From CBDCFV01 sp965203835 (GTDB lineage: Bacteria > Chloroflexota > Dehalococcoidia > Lucifugimonadales > UBA3495): a stretch of 64,000 bases of DNA. A program made the position numbers and the translations under genes. This document shows positions 1 through 8,523 of this stretch, one piece after another. The notes below the pieces were generated by a model that ran no database searches, was not told the origin of the DNA, and was given only the letters and a program-made list of their open reading frames with translations. The stretch lies in the NCBI GenBank assembly GCA_965203835.1, contig OZ241919.1, positions 310,001 to 374,000 of the forward strand, written 5' to 3'. Numbering within the stretch: position 1 is the first letter of the stretch; every line of letters begins with the position of its first letter.

Positions 1-945
1 GACATAGTCGGGGCGTTGCTCGAACTCGCGGCGCCGCTCGCGCAGGTCGCCGAGGTAGTCATTGATGCTGGCGGCCAGGTGGCGCTTACAGTCTACGCAG
101 CCCCGCTGGGCGGTGGTGCATTCGTCGTAGACGGCGGTTACTTCGCCGGGCGGGCTGAAGGTGCGGTGCAGGGAGTAGACGTTGCAGACCGAGGGGCGAC
201 CGGGAATGTCGCGTCGGGTGCGCTGGGGGTCGGTGAAGGCGGTCATTATCCGCTTGGCGGTGTCCTCGGGGCTGGCGGCAAGGTCCAAGTGGTTGTCCAA
301 GGACTTGCTCATTTTCTGCTGGCCGTCCAAGCCCACGATCAATGGGTCCTCAGTCAGCTTGGCCTGCGGTTCCGGGAAGGTGTCGCCGAACTTGTTGTTG
401 AAGCGGCGGACTATCTCCCGGGCCAGTTCCAAGTGGGGGACCTGGTCCTGACCCACGGGCACAGTGTCGGCCTTGTAGAGGATGATGTCGGCGGTCTGGA
501 GCACCGGATAGCCCACCAAACCGTAGTTGACGGTCTCCTCGGTCTCGTCCATCTGGCGCACCTTGTCCTTGAAGGTGGGCACGCGCATGAGCCAGCCCAA
601 GGGGGTGACCATGCTGAGCAGGGAGTGGAGGGTCATCACCTCCGGGACATGGGACTGGACGAAGACGATGCTCTGCTCGGGGTCGACACCTGCGGCCAGC
701 CAGTCAAGCACCATGTCTTCAATGTTGGGCTGGATCTGAGCGGCTTCCTCGGCGGACTCGATGGTGGTGAGGGCGTGGATGTCTACGGCGCAGTAGATGC
801 AGTCGTACTCGCGCTGCAACTCCACCCAGTTCTGCAAAGCTCCCATGTAGTTGCCCAAGTGCAGGAGGCCGGTGGGGCGCATACCGGAGAAGATGATGCC
901 TTTGTTGCCAGCAGAGGGTTGTTGACGGACTACCATAGACAACAT
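1..945 (-). CDS. trpS: Tryptophan--tRNA ligase (partial)
   Basis: Class I aminoacyl-tRNA synthetase that charges tRNA-Trp in the cytosol. The frame starts at ATG 945 and is still open at base 1, so the C-terminus lies outside the window. About 315 residues are visible of the usual 330-350. The HIGH-type signature reads HLGNY near residue 30, the KMSKS loop is intact near residue 210, and a CTTAQRGCVDC stretch near residue 280 is typical of bacterial TrpRS. A second in-frame ATG lies at 936. The ribosome-binding site is weak (AAAGAAA). The PAC2-family gene lies 78 bases upstream on the same strand. Confidence 0.96.
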   Translation of the reverse strand, partial: MLSMVVRQQPSAGNKGIIFSGMRPTGLLHLGNYMGALQNWVELQREYDCIYCAVDIHALTTIESAEEAAQIQPNIEDMVLDWLAAGVDPEQSIVFVQSHVPEVMTLHSLLSMVTPLGWLMRVPTFKDKVRQMDETEETVNYGLVGYPVLQTADIILYKADTVPVGQDQVPHLELAREIVRRFNNKFGDTFPEPQAKLTEDPLIVGLDGQQKMSKSLDNHLDLAASPEDTAKRIMTAFTDPQRTRRDIPGRPSVCNVYSLHRTFSPPGEVTAVYDECTTAQRGCVDCKRHLAASINDYLGDLRERRREFEQRPDYV

Positions 946-1023
946 TCCATTTCTTTGGGTGGGATTGGGGGGACAACGAACACGGGAAAGAGGGATACAC
1001 GAACAGGCAGGATGGGCAAGCAG

Positions 1024-1929
1024 CTATTCAGAGTCGGTGTCCAGCCTCTCTCCCAACTCGCTGAGGAACCTCTCGATCTCCGGAGAGAGGTCGGTGGTGG
1101 ATGCCGCATTCTCCCGCCGGGACTCTTCGGAGTCCAACTGGGCGTCGTAGTGGGCCTCCATCTGTTGAATGAGGTCCTTCAACTCCGCGTTTCGCTCTAC
1201 GGTGGCGTTGAGTTCCCGGTACTGGCGTTGCCCGCGACGGGTTGGAGCGAGGTCGGCGGGAATGTCTTTATATACGGAGGACAGGACTTCTATCATGCGA
1301 GAGGTGCCGGCGTAGTCCTCTTCGAGCTGCACGTACTGGGGCAGGTGCACCATGAAATTGATGGACTCTATGTCCGAGTTCTCCACGCCCTCGGACAGCA
1401 GGTTCATTATGGTAGTGGGTCCCTGGTAGGTGCTTTGGCGCAGCCTGAAGTTGGACACCGACTTGATCTGGGGGACGTCTCCCAAGCTGCCGGTAACGAG
1501 AAGGGGCCTGGTGTGAGGGACGGCGTCGTACATTGCCCCAATGCGGCAGTACCGCTTGACCCCGAAGTACTTTACGACTTCCAGAATAGAGTCGGTGTAG
1601 TCTTCGCCGTTGGAGTGGGGTTCCAAGAGGTGGAAGAATAGGTAGTCGGGGCCGTTGTCGGTGGTAGCGTAGCGTATGTTGCTGTTGGGGATTTTGACTT
1701 CCCTGCGCCCTTCCACGTTCTTCATAACGGGCCGATACCTGGTGAAGTCAAAGAAATTACCAGGGCGGGCCAGACCGCCCAATTCCTTGGAACCCAAGTA
1801 CCGCTCCAAGCGGTTGAGGGTGAGAGTGCCTACGCTTCCCACATCGACCCAAGGCCTGATCATGGCGAAGACGTGCGGGTCCCGTAGCTCCGGCAATGGT
1901 TCTTGTATCTCGAATGCTCCTATACGCAT
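1024..1929 (-). CDS. PAC2 family protein
   Basis: 301-residue protein of the PAC2 family (proteasome-assembly-chaperone-2 fold), whose role in bacteria is unknown. The N-terminal 230 residues carry the family pattern: the opening EPLPELRDPHVF, then PWVDVGSVG and TLNRLERYLG. The last 70 residues are charged, probably helical or coiled. The open frame extends upstream to 2277, but that part runs through a dispersed repeat and has no coding character, so ATG 1929 (MRIGAFE) was chosen. It probably shares a transcript with trpS. Confidence 0.85.
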   Translation of the reverse strand: MRIGAFEIQEPLPELRDPHVFAMIRPWVDVGSVGTLTLNRLERYLGSKELGGLARPGNFFDFTRYRPVMKNVEGRREVKIPNSNIRYATTDNGPDYLFFHLLEPHSNGEDYTDSILEVVKYFGVKRYCRIGAMYDAVPHTRPLLVTGSLGDVPQIKSVSNFRLRQSTYQGPTTIMNLLSEGVENSDIESINFMVHLPQYVQLEEDYAGTSRMIEVLSSVYKDIPADLAPTRRGQRQYRELNATVERNAELKDLIQQMEAHYDAQLDSEESRRENAASTTDLSPEIERFLSELGERLDTDSE

Positions 1930-2011
1930 AGCGTAATCTTGCCAGAAAAGTATGGCGTTTTCAAGACCTGCGGCAGCGTTCCGTTTCAGGTGGCCTGTCC
2001 GGCGGCGGGGT

Positions 2012-2036
2012 GGATTCCCGCCTTCACGGGAATGAC
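2012..2036. repeat. Dispersed GGATTCCCGCC palindrome, copy 1
   Basis: GGATTCCCGCC, a short loop, then CGGGAATGAC: an imperfect palindrome that recurs at 3100, 11717, 16485, 19358, 38416 and 40216. It lies between the PAC2 gene and the SDR gene, which diverge. Confidence 0.8.
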
Positions 2037-2186
2037 AGGTTGGGGTCGGGTCTGACTGCGGGGCGGGCGGGGGGACCGGATGGTGCTTCGAAGCGTGATT
2101 GCCGGAGGGTGCAGACTGGATATAATGCAGGCAGTCGTGAACCGGAACATGGCGGGCTTGGTCCATAATTGACCGGAGGAGGAGCG

Positions 2187-2942
2187 ATGAGACTGGAAGG
2201 AAAGGTGGCCCTGATATCCGGCGCCGCCAGGGGAATGGGCGCCGTGGAAGCAAAGCTGTTCGCATCGGAAGGGGCAAAGGTCGTGGTTGCGGACGTGCTG
2301 GAAGACGAGGGAAAGCGAGTAGAGGCGGAAATAGTGGAGGCGGGCGGTGAGGCGTTGTTCGTAAGGCTGGACGTAACCAGCGAAGAGGACTGGGAAGCCG
2401 CCGTAGAGAGCACGGTATCCCGCTTCGGACGGCTGGACATACTGGTGAACAACGCGGGCGTCAGCAGCCGTTCGGTGGACGACCCGGCCAGCCTGGAGAA
2501 CTGGGAACGGATTATGAACATCAACTCGACGGGCGTGTTCCTGGGAACGAAACACGCGGTGCCGAGGATGCAGGAAGCCGGCGGCGGATCGATAGTCAAC
2601 ATATCGTCCATCATGGGACTTGTGGGCGGGGAAAGCGGGCACCCGGCATACAACGCATCCAAGGGCTCGGTACGGCTATTGACCAAGGCGACGGCGGTAC
2701 GACACGGCAAAGACCGCATCAGGGCCAACTCGGTGCATCCCGGCTATATGCCGCCGATGGCAAGCTCGATTCCCGACGAGGAAGTACGCAACTCCCGGCA
2801 GCATTTGATCGACGCCACGCCCATGGGGCGGGAAGGGGAGCGTATAGAGGTGGCGAACGCGGTGCTGTTCCTGGCGTCGGACGAGGCGTCATTCATTACG
2901 GGAGCCGAGCTTGCGGTGGACGGCGGGTTCACCGCCAAGTGA
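2187..2942 (+). CDS. SDR family NAD(P)-dependent oxidoreductase
   Basis: Classical short-chain dehydrogenase of 251 residues. The cofactor motif is SGAARGMG at about residues 12-19, followed by a conserved NNAG. The catalytic serine lies in NISSIMG and the Tyr/Lys pair in YNASKG. The closing DGGFTAK tail is usual for the 3-oxoacyl-reductase/hydroxysteroid-dehydrogenase clade. Substrate cannot be read from sequence. Start ATG 2187 follows GGAGGAGGA. A TTG at 2169 is in frame but would place that ribosome-binding site inside the gene. A strong terminator follows the stop. Confidence 0.93.
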   Translation: MRLEGKVALISGAARGMGAVEAKLFASEGAKVVVADVLEDEGKRVEAEIVEAGGEALFVRLDVTSEEDWEAAVESTVSRFGRLDILVNNAGVSSRSVDDPASLENWERIMNINSTGVFLGTKHAVPRMQEAGGGSIVNISSIMGLVGGESGHPAYNASKGSVRLLTKATAVRHGKDRIRANSVHPGYMPPMASSIPDEEVRNSRQHLIDATPMGREGERIEVANAVLFLASDEASFITGAELAVDGGFTAK

Positions 2943-2982
2943 TTCCCGGACAGCCATGACCTGGCAATCCGGGTAATGAAAA

Positions 2983-3009
2983 GGCCCGCCGGCAGTACGG
3001 CGGGCCTTT
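2983..3009 (+). terminator. Rho-independent terminator after the SDR gene
   Basis: Perfect 9-bp stem (GGCCCGCCG/CGGCGGGCC) with a 6-nt loop and a short TTT tail, 40 bases after the SDR stop. The A-run on its left side gives weak function in the other direction too. Confidence 0.85.
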
Positions 3010-3099
3010 GTTCATAGCGGGACCTTTCAGTCAGTTGAGGGACAACGTCAAATTCGAGGCTGGAAGGCGTTCTTCCGCCGTGGCCGGGACTTGACGTTT

Positions 3100-3147
3100 G
3101 GATTCCCGCCCCCGTCTCCACGAGGGCAGGCTCTTCGCGGGAATAAC
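3100..3147. repeat. Dispersed palindrome, copy 2 (diverged)
   Basis: GGATTCCCGCC arm at 3100-3110 and a GCGGGAATAAC arm at 3137-3147, with a longer centre than the other copies (GAGGGCAGG inserted). Lies just downstream of the ABM gene. Confidence 0.6.
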
Positions 3148-3172
3148 GAGGCCAGGGACTGGAATGACCAGG

Positions 3173-3466
3173 TCAGACGCCTACGTTATCGAAATACCGT
3201 ATGGTAGGTGCGCCTTCAACCCACGCGCCCATTTTTTCCAAGTCACCCCGCTCGGCTCTCCAATTGAGGTAAGCCTCGTACTGTTGCCGGCTGTCCCAAC
3301 TTTCCACAATGACGACGTTGTTGGAGTCGTCCTGGCCTTGGTGGACCGTCAGCCCGTTGCAACCGTCGGACCCGCGAGTATGATGCAGCTCATCGCGTAG
3401 ATACGCGGTGAGGTCATCCATACTCCCGGGTTTCACGTTGATTTCCAGCAGCACGAGAACGGACAT
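3173..3466 (-). CDS. Antibiotic biosynthesis monooxygenase (ABM) domain protein
   Basis: 97-residue single-domain protein of the ABM/quinol-monooxygenase dimeric ferredoxin-like fold. Family features: an opening VLLEINVKPG strand, a central GCNGLTVHQGQDD segment, and VIVESWDSRQQYEAYL, the usual ESW pattern of the family. Such proteins act on quinones, haem or peroxidised substrates, or are binding proteins; this one cannot be resolved further. Start ATG 3466 follows GGAGGCGAACCAAG; an earlier in-frame start at 3496 lacks a ribosome-binding site. Confidence 0.85.
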   Translation of the reverse strand: MSVLVLLEINVKPGSMDDLTAYLRDELHHTRGSDGCNGLTVHQGQDDSNNVVIVESWDSRQQYEAYLNWRAERGDLEKMGAWVEGAPTIRYFDNVGV

Positions 3467-3566
3467 CTTGGTTCGCCTCCCGATAAAATTCTCCAACGAG
3501 TCCCGGCGCGTGGTGAAGGGCGCCGAGGCACGAATCGTGTGGAGCCATATTGTACATGAACAGCGG

Positions 3567-4178
3567 TTATTCTTCTTCCTGCGGCGGGGGCGGTTGGTAG
3601 GCCAAAGGCTCCGTTTTGGAGGCCGCTACCGCCTGTTCCACCGTGAGGCGGGCCACGGACCTGGACAGCGGGTTGCCGAGGTCGCAGTCCCGGAGGTAAT
3701 CGAACCCGGGATCCATCCCTTCAAGCAAGGATTTGACGCGGCCCTCCCCGTGGCGGGCGGCAATAGCGTAAGCCAATCCCCTTGGGTCCCGGTCCATGGA
3801 GACCTCGCGTTCCTCGCCTGCTTCTACCTCCATCTGGTAGTCGATGCGGTCGGCGACGGACAGAGAGTCGAAGGCTTCCTGCCGGAGCCGGGCAATCTCT
3901 TTAAGGGAAGCGTACAAGGCTTGTACGGCGGTGCCGGCGGTGGCGAGAAGAGCGGGTATCTGGGCCTGTTTTTCTGCAGCGGTCTGGACGGCATGGCTGA
4001 CCGCTTTCATCGCGGCTTCCCTGTTCTGCTCGCGTTCCATGCGGCGTTGCTCTCTTGCTTTTTGCGCCCGCAGCTTGGGCGCTTCTTCCGCCATGGGCTG
4101 AAGCCTTTGCAGTTCCTTCTCCGCGGCTTCGGCTTCTCTCAATCTCGATTCCAGGGAGGCCTCAAATCCTCTCAACAT
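3567..4178 (-). CDS. Hypothetical coiled-coil protein
   Basis: 203-residue protein with no recognised family. The first 65 residues are rich in Glu, Arg and Gln and should form a long helix or coiled coil (SRLREAEAAEKELQRLQ...). A less charged middle follows, and the protein ends in a Pro/Glu tail (PPPPQEEE). No signal peptide or membrane segment. Start ATG 4178 has AAGGAG seven bases upstream; GTG at 4193 is also in frame but would contain that site. It diverges from the AcuC-like gene. Confidence 0.7.
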   Translation of the reverse strand: MLRGFEASLESRLREAEAAEKELQRLQPMAEEAPKLRAQKAREQRRMEREQNREAAMKAVSHAVQTAAEKQAQIPALLATAGTAVQALYASLKEIARLRQEAFDSLSVADRIDYQMEVEAGEEREVSMDRDPRGLAYAIAARHGEGRVKSLLEGMDPGFDYLRDCDLGNPLSRSVARLTVEQAVAASKTEPLAYQPPPPQEEE

Positions 4179-4240
4179 CACGGTCTCCTTCACACTCTCA
4201 GGTATTGGGCGTCGGCACCGGAACCAGGGTTGCCTGACTC

Positions 4241-4318
4241 CTTACTTGAGGGTAAGTTTACGTCAACACGCCCATTGACTTACTAGCGGTTAGCCGGACG
4301 AGTTTTGGGCAAAACTCG
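4241..4318. promoter_or_regulatory. Palindromes in divergent control region
   Basis: A perfect 8-bp inverted repeat CGAGTTTT-GGGC-AAAACTCG at 4299-4318, plus CTTAC/GTAAG at 4241-4256 and a further ACTTAC at 4278-4283. They lie between two divergent genes, just upstream of the plus-strand promoter at 4330-4358. An operator is possible; no binding protein is identified. Confidence 0.4.
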
Positions 4319-4329
4319 GAGTCATTTTC

Positions 4330-4358
4330 TTGACCGGGTATTGAAATTCCCATAGACT
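4330..4358 (+). promoter_or_regulatory. Sigma70-type promoter for the AcuC-like gene
   Basis: TTGACC, a 17-base spacer, then TAGACT, about 35 bases before the GTG start at 4394. Confidence 0.5.
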
Positions 4359-4393
4359 CCCACCAGATTGCACCAGGTCTACGAGGAGGCAGT

Positions 4394-5524
4394 GTGAGCC
4401 CTCGCGCCGCGTTTATCTATGACGATTCGATGTCCCGGCACGAGCTGCGCCGGGACCACCCGATGCGCCCGGTACGGTTGCGCTACACCTATGACCTGCT
4501 GCGGAACTACGGGGCGTTCGACGAGAACAACTCGATGCTGGTGCCGCCGCGGGCCGCCACCGAAGAGGAGCTAAGGAAACTGCACGGCGCGGAGTACATT
4601 TCGGCGGTGCGAAGTTTCAGCATGGGCCTGAGCGGATATAACCCCGGGCAGTTCAATTTCAGCAACCAGGGAGACAACCCCATGTACCGGGGCATGTATG
4701 AGGCGGCAGCCCTCAGCACGGGGGCATCGCTGGTGGCAGCGGAGATGATGGCGAGCGGAGAGGTGGACGTCGCCTTCAACATCTCGGGCGGACTGCACCA
4801 CGCATCGGCCAACCACGCGTCGGGGTTTTGCGTATTCAACGACCCGGCGGTTGCGATCAAGGTACTGCTGGAGAGGGGACTGAAGGTAGCCTACCTGGAC
4901 ATCGACGCCCATCATGGGGACGGAGTGCAGGAGGCGTTCTACGACGACAACCGGGTGTTGACCATTTCCATTCACGAATCGGGCCAATACCTTTTTCCGG
5001 GAACAGGGTTTGTGACGGAGGCCGGTACAGGAGAGGCAGTGGGATACTCGGTCAACCTGCCCCTGTATCCCTATACAGACGACGAAACTTACCTGAGGGC
5101 ATTTCATGACGTGGTCCCGCCCCTATTGAGAGCGTTTGCCCCCGACGTAGTAGTGGCCCAACTGGGCATCGATACTTACCACAGCGACCCCTTGACCCAC
5201 CTGCAAATAACAACCAGGGGTTATGTTGAGGCTGTAAGAGAGGTAGCCAAGCTGGGTATTCCCTGGCTGGCCCTGGGCGGGGGAGGATATGACCTGGGCG
5301 CGGTGGCCCGCGCGTGGACGCTGGCTTACGGCGTGATGCTCGACGTGGAATGGCCAGACGAGCTACCGGATGAGTTCGTACAACTGCATGGGGCGGGTAC
5401 GCTGAGGGACACGTTAGTTCCAGAGGTGCCGGACCAAGTGCGGTTGGAAGCCAGGCGGTTTGCGGAAGAGAGTGTAGCGAGTATCAAGGAACGAGTGTTT
5501 CCGGTCCACTTCCCAACAGGCTAG
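4394..5524 (+). CDS. Histone deacetylase/AcuC family amidohydrolase
   Basis: 376-residue class I/II-type zinc deacetylase fold, like acetoin-utilisation protein AcuC, acetylpolyamine amidohydrolase or lysine deacetylases. Visible motifs: GGLHHA near residue 135, FCVFNDPAVA, the zinc-binding DIDAHHGDGVQEAF near residue 170, and GGGGYDLGAVARAW near residue 295. Length matches AcuC. The substrate (acetyl-lysine on acetyl-CoA synthetase, or a small acetylated amine) is not fixed by sequence. Start GTG 4394 follows AGGAGG with good spacing. Confidence 0.9.
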   Translation: MSPRAAFIYDDSMSRHELRRDHPMRPVRLRYTYDLLRNYGAFDENNSMLVPPRAATEEELRKLHGAEYISAVRSFSMGLSGYNPGQFNFSNQGDNPMYRGMYEAAALSTGASLVAAEMMASGEVDVAFNISGGLHHASANHASGFCVFNDPAVAIKVLLERGLKVAYLDIDAHHGDGVQEAFYDDNRVLTISIHESGQYLFPGTGFVTEAGTGEAVGYSVNLPLYPYTDDETYLRAFHDVVPPLLRAFAPDVVVAQLGIDTYHSDPLTHLQITTRGYVEAVREVAKLGIPWLALGGGGYDLGAVARAWTLAYGVMLDVEWPDELPDEFVQLHGAGTLRDTLVPEVPDQVRLEARRFAEESVASIKERVFPVHFPTG

Positions 5525-5578
5525 ACCGGGCCAGGTCTCAGCGGCGTTTCATCCCAAGCCCGGTCTATCTGCGTTCCT

Positions 5579-5866
5579 CTAGTTGACTTGATGTTGTTCC
5601 CGGCGGAGGAGTTCTTTAGCCGCTTCGCCGATGTTGGCCTCGATAGCGTCCCGCAACGTAGCGTAGATAGACTTGTTTATAGCGCCCATCATCCAAGGTT
5701 CGAAGTCGGGATCGGCCTGGTACCCGTTCTTGACGGCTATCAGACGCTGCAACAGACTAAGGTAATGGTATTGCAAACGGGTCAGGGGCTCTTCGATCCC
5801 GTCAATGACGTTGGTCCCGCCGTTCTCAATTACCTCTTGTTCTACGCTGTCTTGCTGAGTGCCCAT
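5579..5866 (-). CDS. Hypothetical protein
   Basis: 95-residue soluble protein, family not recognised. It is helix-rich, with acidic ends and a central LQYHYLSLLQRLIAVKNGY segment. Start ATG 5866 follows GGAGAGG. It has its own strong -10 element (TATAAT, minus strand, 5922-5927) and lies downstream of dnaK on the same strand. Confidence 0.6.
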   Translation of the reverse strand: MGTQQDSVEQEVIENGGTNVIDGIEEPLTRLQYHYLSLLQRLIAVKNGYQADPDFEPWMMGAINKSIYATLRDAIEANIGEAAKELLRREQHQVN

Positions 5867-5921
5867 GTCCTCTCCATCATTTTAGTCCTGAATGTTCGAT
5901 GACAACGAGGTCAGGACTTGT

Positions 5922-5927
5922 ATTATA
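5922..5927 (-). promoter_or_regulatory. Candidate -10 element for the 5579-5866 gene
   Basis: Perfect TATAAT on the minus strand, about 55 bases before the start codon. The best upstream -35 (TTATCG, 18-base spacer) is weak. Confidence 0.35.
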
Positions 5928-5968
5928 CCAGATGCCGCAGCCTCGCGATAACGATATTGCTATCCCTT

Positions 5969-7864
5969 TCAGACTTCCCGGAACTCTCCTTCCACGGTAT
6001 CGTCACCCGGCGTCGTTCCTCCCGGAGCATCCGGGTCGCCACCGGCGGGGCCTCCGGTCTGCCTGTAAACGGCCTCGCCCAACCGCTGCATTGAAGCGTT
6101 CAGGTCCGCCATTGCGGACTGCATCTCGGCCACGTTGTTGTTGGCGATGGCGGTCTTCAGGGTCGCTATCTTCCCTTCCACCTCGGCTTTCAGGTCTTCG
6201 GGCACCTTGTCGGCGTTGTCCTGCAACAACTTCTCGGTGGTGTAGACCAAGGAATCGGCTTGGTTGCGGGTCTCTATTTCGGCCCTTCGCTGCTGGTCGG
6301 CGGCTTCGTTGGCCTTGGCTTCGTTGACCATGCGGTCGATGTCGTCCTTGGAAAGCCCCGAACCCGACTGAATGACTATCCTCTGCTCTTTCCCGGTCCC
6401 CTTGTCCTGGGCGGACACGCTGAGGATGCCGTTGGCGTCGATGTCGAACATGACCTCGATCTGGGGGATGCCCCTGGGCGCCGGGAGGATGCCGTCCAGC
6501 ATGAAGCGCCCGATGGACTTGTTGTCGGCTGCCATCGGCCGTTCGCCCTGCAGGACATGGATGTCCACGCTGGTCTGGCTGTCGGAGGCGGTGGTGAAAG
6601 TCTCCGCCTTCCTGGTGGGGATAGTGGTGTTGCGGGGAATCAGGGTGGTCAGGACACCGCCCAAGGTTTCTAGTCCCAGCGTCAACGGGGTTACGTCGAG
6701 AAGCACGATGTCGCTAACGTCCCCGGCCAACACGCCGGCCTGGATGGCCGCACCCAAGGCCACCGCCTCGTCGGGGTTGACGTTGCGGTTGGGTTCCTTA
6801 CCGAAGACCTGCTTGACCTTTTCCAGAACGGCGGGCATCCGGGTCATGCCGCCCACTACTATAACCTCGTCGATTTCGCCGGAGGTCAAGCCGGCGTCGG
6901 TCAAGGCTTGGCGACACGGGGCCTCGGTCCGGTCTATCAACCCGGACACTAATTGCTCTAGGCGCGCCCGGCTGAGGGTCTTCACCAAGTGGGCCGGGCC
7001 GCTGGCGTCGGCGGTGATGAACGGCAGGTTGATTTCCGTTTCCAGAACGCTGGACAGTTCCACCTTGGCTCTTTCGGCGGCGTCCCGCAGCCTTTGCAGG
7101 GCCATCTTGTCGTTGGCGAGGTCGATGCCGGTCTCCTGGCGGAACTCCTGTATCAGCCAGTCGAGTATCCGCTGGTCGAAGTCGTCACCGCCAAGGTAGG
7201 TGTCGCCGTTGGTGGACTTGACCTCGAAGACGCCCTCACCCATTTGCAGGATGGTGATGTCGAAGGTGCCACCGCCGAGATCGAACACCGCGATTGTGGC
7301 GTCGGTATGGGTCTTGTCCACGCCGTAGGCCAGCGAAGAGGCCGTCGGCTCGTTGATGATGCGCAGCACTTCGAGACCGGCGATGGTGCCGGCGTCCTTG
7401 GTGGCCTGCCGCTGGGCATCATTGAAGTAGGCAGGGACGGTGATCACGGCCTGGTTGACCGGCTCGCCGAGCTTGGCCTCAGCGTCCTGCTTTATCTTTT
7501 GCAGCACAAAAGACGAAATCTGGGGCGGGGCGTGAGTCTGCCCGGCCATCTCCACGTGAGCGCTGCCGTCGGACCCTTGGACGATTTTATATGGGAGGCG
7601 GTTGAGGGCCGACGTAATTTCGGGATCGTTGAACCTGCGGCCCATGAGCCGCTTGACGGAGAAGAGGGTGTTCTCCGGGTTGGTGACGGCCTGCCGCTTG
7701 GCGATCTGGCCCACGTAGCGCTCGCCGGTCTTGGCGTTGACGGCCACTACTGATGGCGTCAAGCGCGCTCCTTCGGCGTTTTCCACCACGACGGGCTCTC
7801 CGGCATCTATTACTGCCGCTACCGAATTGGTAGTACCCAAGTCAATACCCAATACTTTTGCCAT
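5969..7864 (-). CDS. dnaK: Chaperone DnaK (Hsp70)
   Basis: 631-residue Hsp70 that uses ATP-driven cycles to fold and rescue proteins, with GrpE as its nucleotide-exchange factor. The ATPase domain opens with GIDLGTTNS at residues 6-14 and carries DLGGGTFDIT near residue 195. The substrate-binding domain starts after the VLLDVTPLTLGLETLGG linker. The C-terminal lid ends in an acidic GDDTVEGEFREV tail. Start ATG 7864 follows AAAGGAGG. It is the last gene of an hspR-grpE-dnaK run, 38 bases after grpE. No dnaJ is present in the window. Confidence 0.98.
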   Translation of the reverse strand: MAKVLGIDLGTTNSVAAVIDAGEPVVVENAEGARLTPSVVAVNAKTGERYVGQIAKRQAVTNPENTLFSVKRLMGRRFNDPEITSALNRLPYKIVQGSDGSAHVEMAGQTHAPPQISSFVLQKIKQDAEAKLGEPVNQAVITVPAYFNDAQRQATKDAGTIAGLEVLRIINEPTASSLAYGVDKTHTDATIAVFDLGGGTFDITILQMGEGVFEVKSTNGDTYLGGDDFDQRILDWLIQEFRQETGIDLANDKMALQRLRDAAERAKVELSSVLETEINLPFITADASGPAHLVKTLSRARLEQLVSGLIDRTEAPCRQALTDAGLTSGEIDEVIVVGGMTRMPAVLEKVKQVFGKEPNRNVNPDEAVALGAAIQAGVLAGDVSDIVLLDVTPLTLGLETLGGVLTTLIPRNTTIPTRKAETFTTASDSQTSVDIHVLQGERPMAADNKSIGRFMLDGILPAPRGIPQIEVMFDIDANGILSVSAQDKGTGKEQRIVIQSGSGLSKDDIDRMVNEAKANEAADQQRRAEIETRNQADSLVYTTEKLLQDNADKVPEDLKAEVEGKIATLKTAIANNNVAEMQSAMADLNASMQRLGEAVYRQTGGPAGGDPDAPGGTTPGDDTVEGEFREV

Positions 7865-7902
7865 ATCCAGCCTCCTTTGCTGAGGGAGCAATTATTTTCG
7901 TT

Positions 7903-8472
7903 TTACGATTGGGGTTCCCGGGCGACGATTACCTGCGCCGGCTGGATCACCCGGTCCTGCAGCCGGTACCCGCCCCTGACCACCTGGATAATGTGGCCGG
8001 GGGGATATTCGGTGGTCTCCTCGGTGCCCAGCGCTTCATGTTCCATAGGGTTGAAAGCGCTGCCGATGCCGTCTATCAACTCCACGCCCTCGGACTCCAA
8101 CAGGGTCAGAAGCTTGCGTTGAATCAACTTGACGCCTTCCAGCCAAGAGGCGCTGGCCTCGGTCTCGTCCAAGTGATTGATGGCCAAATCCAAGTCTTCT
8201 TTAACCGGAAGCATCTTGGTAATCAGCCGGGAATTGGAAAACTTGCTGATGGATATGCGCTCCTCGTCGGCTCTCCGCTTGTAGTTCACCAACTCGGCCT
8301 GGGCCCTTTGCGCCATGTCAAGGTTCTGCCTGGCCTCCTGCTGGGCCTCTTCCAAGTCCCTGATGATCGCAGCGGGTTGGTCTTCCAGCGGCAGATGGGC
8401 GTAGGCATGGAGCGGGGAGGCGCTTTCAGGGTCTTCGGGAGGCATCTGCCATTCGTTGCTTTCGGTCGTCAT
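7903..8472 (-). CDS. grpE: Nucleotide exchange factor GrpE
   Basis: 189-residue GrpE, the exchange factor that removes ADP from DnaK. An N-terminal helix (RDLEEAQQEARQNLDMAQRAQ) leads into the family signature VNYKRRADEER. The C-terminal beta domain has the classic FNPMEHEALG and GYRLQDRVIQPAQVIVA. Start is uncertain: ATG 8472 was chosen, and GTG 8484 is in frame; neither has a strong ribosome-binding site. It sits between hspR (51 bases upstream) and dnaK. Confidence 0.96.
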   Translation of the reverse strand: MTTESNEWQMPPEDPESASPLHAYAHLPLEDQPAAIIRDLEEAQQEARQNLDMAQRAQAELVNYKRRADEERISISKFSNSRLITKMLPVKEDLDLAINHLDETEASASWLEGVKLIQRKLLTLLESEGVELIDGIGSAFNPMEHEALGTEETTEYPPGHIIQVVRGGYRLQDRVIQPAQVIVAREPQS

Positions 8473-8523
8473 GTTCAATCCCACAAGTGATGATGATTAG
8501 TCACTGGCCTGGGTACGGGTCTT

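Noticed and set aside
16..1641. 541-codon open frame on the plus strand across trpS and the PAC2 gene
   Set aside because: It is the antisense of two well-supported minus-strand genes. Its translation is low-complexity Gly/Val/Leu and fits no family.
1930..2277. N-terminal extension of the PAC2 protein
   Set aside because: The added 116 residues are basic and Pro-rich, run through a dispersed repeat and overlap the divergent SDR gene.
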